Shown in pieces: positions 61,872 through 64,000 of a stretch of 64,000 nt of DNA. The notes beneath the pieces were generated by a model that worked only from the letters and a program-made list of their open reading frames with translations, was not told where the DNA came from and ran no database searches. Numbering within the stretch: position 1 is the stretch's first letter; every line of letters begins with the position of its first letter. The stretch is from Streptomyces sp. DT2A-34 (GTDB lineage Bacteria > Actinomycetota > Actinomycetes > Streptomycetales > Streptomycetaceae), in the NCBI RefSeq assembly GCF_030499515.1, contig NZ_JASTWJ010000001.1, positions 4,320,001 through 4,384,000 on the forward strand, read 5' to 3'. A program made the translations under genes and the position numbers.

Positions 61872-62723
61872 GTGCCGATCATCGCCCCCGACGGGGACGT
61901 GTACGTCTCCCCGCTCTACCTCGCCGGCTGCACCGTCACCGGCGACCCCGCCCTCGCACCCCTCCTCGATCACGGCTTCGCCCTCCACGACGACGAGCTG
62001 GCGAACGTGTACGTCTCCTCCCCGCAACGGCACATACGCCTGGGCTATCTGCCCGAGGGGGAGGACAACACGCTGTGGAAAGTCGCCGTCCACGCTGATC
62101 CCTTCGGCCCTCCGCACTGGATGGCCACCTTCGACACGCCCACCCCCACCGAGCTGGTGACCGCCTTCACCACCACCCTCGCCAGCAGTTACACGAAGGG
62201 GCCGGACGCCTTCCTGTCCGGTGTGGACCATCGGATCGACGAGGCCTTGCGGCCCCTGACACGAGCAGGGTGGCAGCGCACGGACACGTGGGCTGCGACC
62301 ACATGCACCGCCCCCGACCAACTGGCCGGCCTCACCTACTCGCGCCGACTCCCCGACGCGCAGGCCGAGCTGCACTCCGACACGCACCGATGGCTGCTGT
62401 GGGGCGGCAAGGACGGTTACCACTCACGCTGGTACGCCACTTTCACCTCCCGCACGCCCATCCACCTGATCGCGGCGACCACCGCACGCCTTGCCGACCC
62501 CACACCCGTGCTCCGGTACGCGCCCGAGGTTCCCTCCCGAAACCGCGGAGCGGCCCACATCACTCCAGTCACACCGCCGGTACCGACTCCACTCGATGTC
62601 CGCCGAGCCGCTGCCGCCCGCGCTCGCACCACCATTCCCCGGGCCGTCGTCCGTGCCCCCACGATGGCGACCGCATCCGGTCCCAGCGCCGTTCTTCCGG
62701 CCCGCGCCTTCCGCCGTCGATAA
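61872..62723 (+). CDS. DUF317 protein with shared tail (tagged protein 10)
   Basis: This 283-aa paralogue of the preceding protein has V-S-P-L-Y-L-A-G near residue 12 and a second unit ending W-Y-A-T-F-T-S-R-T-P-I-H-L-I near 200. The tail is again clear: V-R-R-A-A-A-A-R-A-R-T-T, a Pro/Ala/Thr-rich stretch, and a final R-R-R. GTG at 61872 follows GGAG. It is the last + strand gene of the operon. The acetyltransferase gene converges on it 41 bases later. Confidence 0.75.
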   Translation: MPIIAPDGDVYVSPLYLAGCTVTGDPALAPLLDHGFALHDDELANVYVSSPQRHIRLGYLPEGEDNTLWKVAVHADPFGPPHWMATFDTPTPTELVTAFTTTLASSYTKGPDAFLSGVDHRIDEALRPLTRAGWQRTDTWAATTCTAPDQLAGLTYSRRLPDAQAELHSDTHRWLLWGGKDGYHSRWYATFTSRTPIHLIAATTARLADPTPVLRYAPEVPSRNRGAAHITPVTPPVPTPLDVRRAAAARARTTIPRAVVRAPTMATASGPSAVLPARAFRRR

Positions 62724-62764
62724 CCGACGTACCCCACACTTCGCCAGCTCTCCGGAGCGACGTG

Positions 62765-63619
62765 CTAGAAGTCGTACACCGCGAAGTCGGCGACGGGGCG
62801 GTACCCAATCCTCTGATACAAGCCGTTACTGGTGGGGTTGGCCAGGTCCGCGAACAGCAGCACCTCCGCTGCGCCCGCGGCGAGTGCGGCCCGGCTCGCC
62901 TCGACTGTCGCGGCGCCCGCGTAACCGCGACCTCGCAGGTGGGCTGGGGTATAGACGGGGGCCACCCGGATCTGGCCCGCGACCATGGGCGTCCTGCCCG
63001 CCATGGAGACGGGGGTGCCGTCCGAGGTTTCCCACAGCGTGACGCGTTCGTCGGCGATGCGCGTGTCCGCCCATGAGCCGTTGTCTGCAGCGGGAGTTCC
63101 CCCGATGTCGGTGACGAACTCTCGGTGCCAGAGCATGAGTCGCTCACGGTCTTCCTCACCCGCGATTCGCCCGCGGCCCTCAGGGAACGGCTCCGGTGGC
63201 GTGAGCGTGCCCAGGCGGTACAGACGCTCCCGCTCGTGCAGCGCGGGTATCGCCCCCGTGTGCCGCTGCCAAGCCTCGGCGAAGGAGGTGGCGGTGTCGT
63301 GGTCCGCGTTGACGCCGGGGAGGGGATGGCCGAGGTCAGCTAGGTGGGCGGCGAGGCTGTCGGCCTCTTCGGGGGTGAGCGGGGTGAGGGTCAGCCGGCG
63401 GGGCGGGGTACGGAAGAAGGTCGCGCGGACCTCGCCCGCCCGCTCCAGCAGGCCGAAGATGGGGGCGTCGTCGCCGTACGCGTCCGCCCCGCGCGTACTC
63501 AGTGCCTCGGTCACCGTCAGCGGGACGGTGTGAAGGACGGGACGCGAGCGCAGGAAGTCTCCGGCACGAGCGAGAAAGTCGTCGACGTCTTCGGCGAAGT
63601 GCCAGCCATCCGGACTCAT
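62765..63619 (-). CDS. GNAT-family N-acetyltransferase
   Basis: This 284-aa protein has a C-terminal GNAT domain. The acetyl-CoA-binding segment V-Y-T-P-A-H-L-R-G-R-G-Y-A-G-A-A is near residues 218-233, and the last strand contains Y-Q-R-I-G-Y-R-P-V. The N-terminal half is a second, degenerate GNAT-like unit, as in many Streptomyces members. The substrate is unknown; a small molecule or protein amine is likely. It lies on the opposite strand to the secretion operon and is probably unrelated to it. Confidence 0.82.
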   Translation of the reverse strand: MSPDGWHFAEDVDDFLARAGDFLRSRPVLHTVPLTVTEALSTRGADAYGDDAPIFGLLERAGEVRATFFRTPPRRLTLTPLTPEEADSLAAHLADLGHPLPGVNADHDTATSFAEAWQRHTGAIPALHERERLYRLGTLTPPEPFPEGRGRIAGEEDRERLMLWHREFVTDIGGTPAADNGSWADTRIADERVTLWETSDGTPVSMAGRTPMVAGQIRVAPVYTPAHLRGRGYAGAATVEASRAALAAGAAEVLLFADLANPTSNGLYQRIGYRPVADFAVYDF

Positions 63620-63689
63620 GCCTCATGATCCCGCGCGCTGTCGGCGTGCGCCCGTGGTTTTCCGCTGAGAGAGGCACGCTGACACCGAC

Positions 63690-63872
63690 TCACTCATAGG
63701 GACCCGTCAGCCCCGGCGTCACCAGCCGCGCCAGCTCCCCTACGCTCAGCTCGATCCGCCGCCCATCAGCCATCCGGGACCGGCCCAACGACGCCGCCTC
63801 GACGTCGTCGACAGCCTCATCGTGCTCGCGACTCTCCTCGCTGCTCAAGCCCGCTCCTCCCCTTCTCTCCAT
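63690..63872 (-). CDS. Doubtful small hypothetical protein
   Basis: A possible 60-aa protein with a charged N-terminus and the C-terminal segment I-E-L-S-V-G-E-L-A-R-L-V. There is no clear ribosome binding site before the ATG at 63872. A shorter start beginning M-A-D-G-R-R is possible. I do not recognise it and list it because the C-terminal half has a protein-like pattern. It lies upstream of, and on the same strand as, the acetyltransferase gene. The final 128 bases of the window show nothing identifiable. Confidence 0.3.
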   Translation of the reverse strand: MERRGGAGLSSEESREHDEAVDDVEAASLGRSRMADGRRIELSVGELARLVTPGLTGPYE

Positions 63873-64000
63873 CCGGCCACGCAAGCGGCCGCTCCCGCAC
63901 CAGCTGAGCAGACGACCGTTTCATTCCGCGTTGGACGGACATCAGGCGCCGCATCCGTGCCCAGTTCGCCCACGGCAGACGCACACCGCGGGCAACGACT

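Noticed and set aside
1..64000. CRISPR arrays, tRNA or rRNA genes, and tRNA-type attachment sites
   Set aside because: No regularly spaced repeats, cloverleaf-like segments or direct repeats marking element ends were seen on reading; a dedicated tRNA or repeat scan was not possible here.

Overview
The window looks like Streptomyces accessory DNA. It is very GC-rich, uses GTG and TTG starts freely, has many 1-4 base gene overlaps, and carries families I associate with Streptomyces (DUF317, DUF4913, SCO6880-type and DUF6112-type proteins, NlpC/P60 hydrolases). No rRNA, tRNA, CRISPR array or housekeeping core was seen. A chromosome arm, a linear plasmid or a large integrated element are all possible.

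Region 1 (about 1-12.9 kb, + strand) is part of a type VII (ESX-like) secretion locus. It has three small WXG100-like proteins, a large polymorphic toxin with a C-terminal PD-(D/E)XK nuclease, its Imm49-like immunity protein, a small membrane protein, EccD, a MinD/ParA-type ATPase, the three-ATPase-domain EccC, and a DUF6177-like partner. EccB, EccE and the mycosin protease are not in the window.

Region 2 (about 12.9-36.5 kb, - strand) is a roughly 23.5-kb block that reads as anti-phage defence. In transcription order it holds a Ser/Thr kinase, an SNF2 helicase, a 1833-aa adenine methyltransferase, a 2237-aa DEAD/DEAH helicase with DUF1998 and nuclease parts, and a UvrD-type helicase with a RelE-like N-terminus. 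From the SNF2 gene to the UvrD gene every junction is a 4-base stop/start overlap. After a 313-base gap come two paralogous coiled-coil/Mrr-like proteins (one with its active site lost) and a GHKL (MORC/Hsp90-like) ATPase fused to a PD-(D/E)XK nuclease. The first set resembles DISARM class 1 (DrmD, DrmMI, DrmA/DrmB), but in a fused form and without a recognised DrmC.

Region 3 (36.5-41.4 kb) is a mixed border. It holds a DUF5655 nuclease, a second nuclease-like protein, a decayed IS5-type element with a separate inverted copy of its left end, a small membrane protein between those IS ends, an orphan DNA methyltransferase, and a structured non-coding leader.

Region 4 (41.4-62.7 kb, + strand) is a type IV secretion/conjugation-like operon. 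It has a transglycosylase-NlpC/P60 wall hydrolase, a VirB2-like pilin candidate, a VirB8-like protein, a VirB6/TrbL-like protein, a VirB3/VirB4-N SCO6880-like protein, a VirB4 ATPase and a VirD4/TraG coupling protein. These are mixed with about fifteen accessory proteins. Ten of the accessory proteins share a previously unnoticed (to me) C-terminal signature: a short Ala/Arg helix-like motif of the form R-R-x-x-A-A-x-A-R-S, then a Pro/Ala/Ser-rich tail that usually ends in basic residues. No relaxase was found. The shared tail is the best candidate here for an undescribed system, for example a C-terminal type IV export or recruitment tag. A cytosine methyltransferase in this operon is broken by three frameshifts.

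The window ends with a convergent GNAT acetyltransferase and a doubtful small reading frame.
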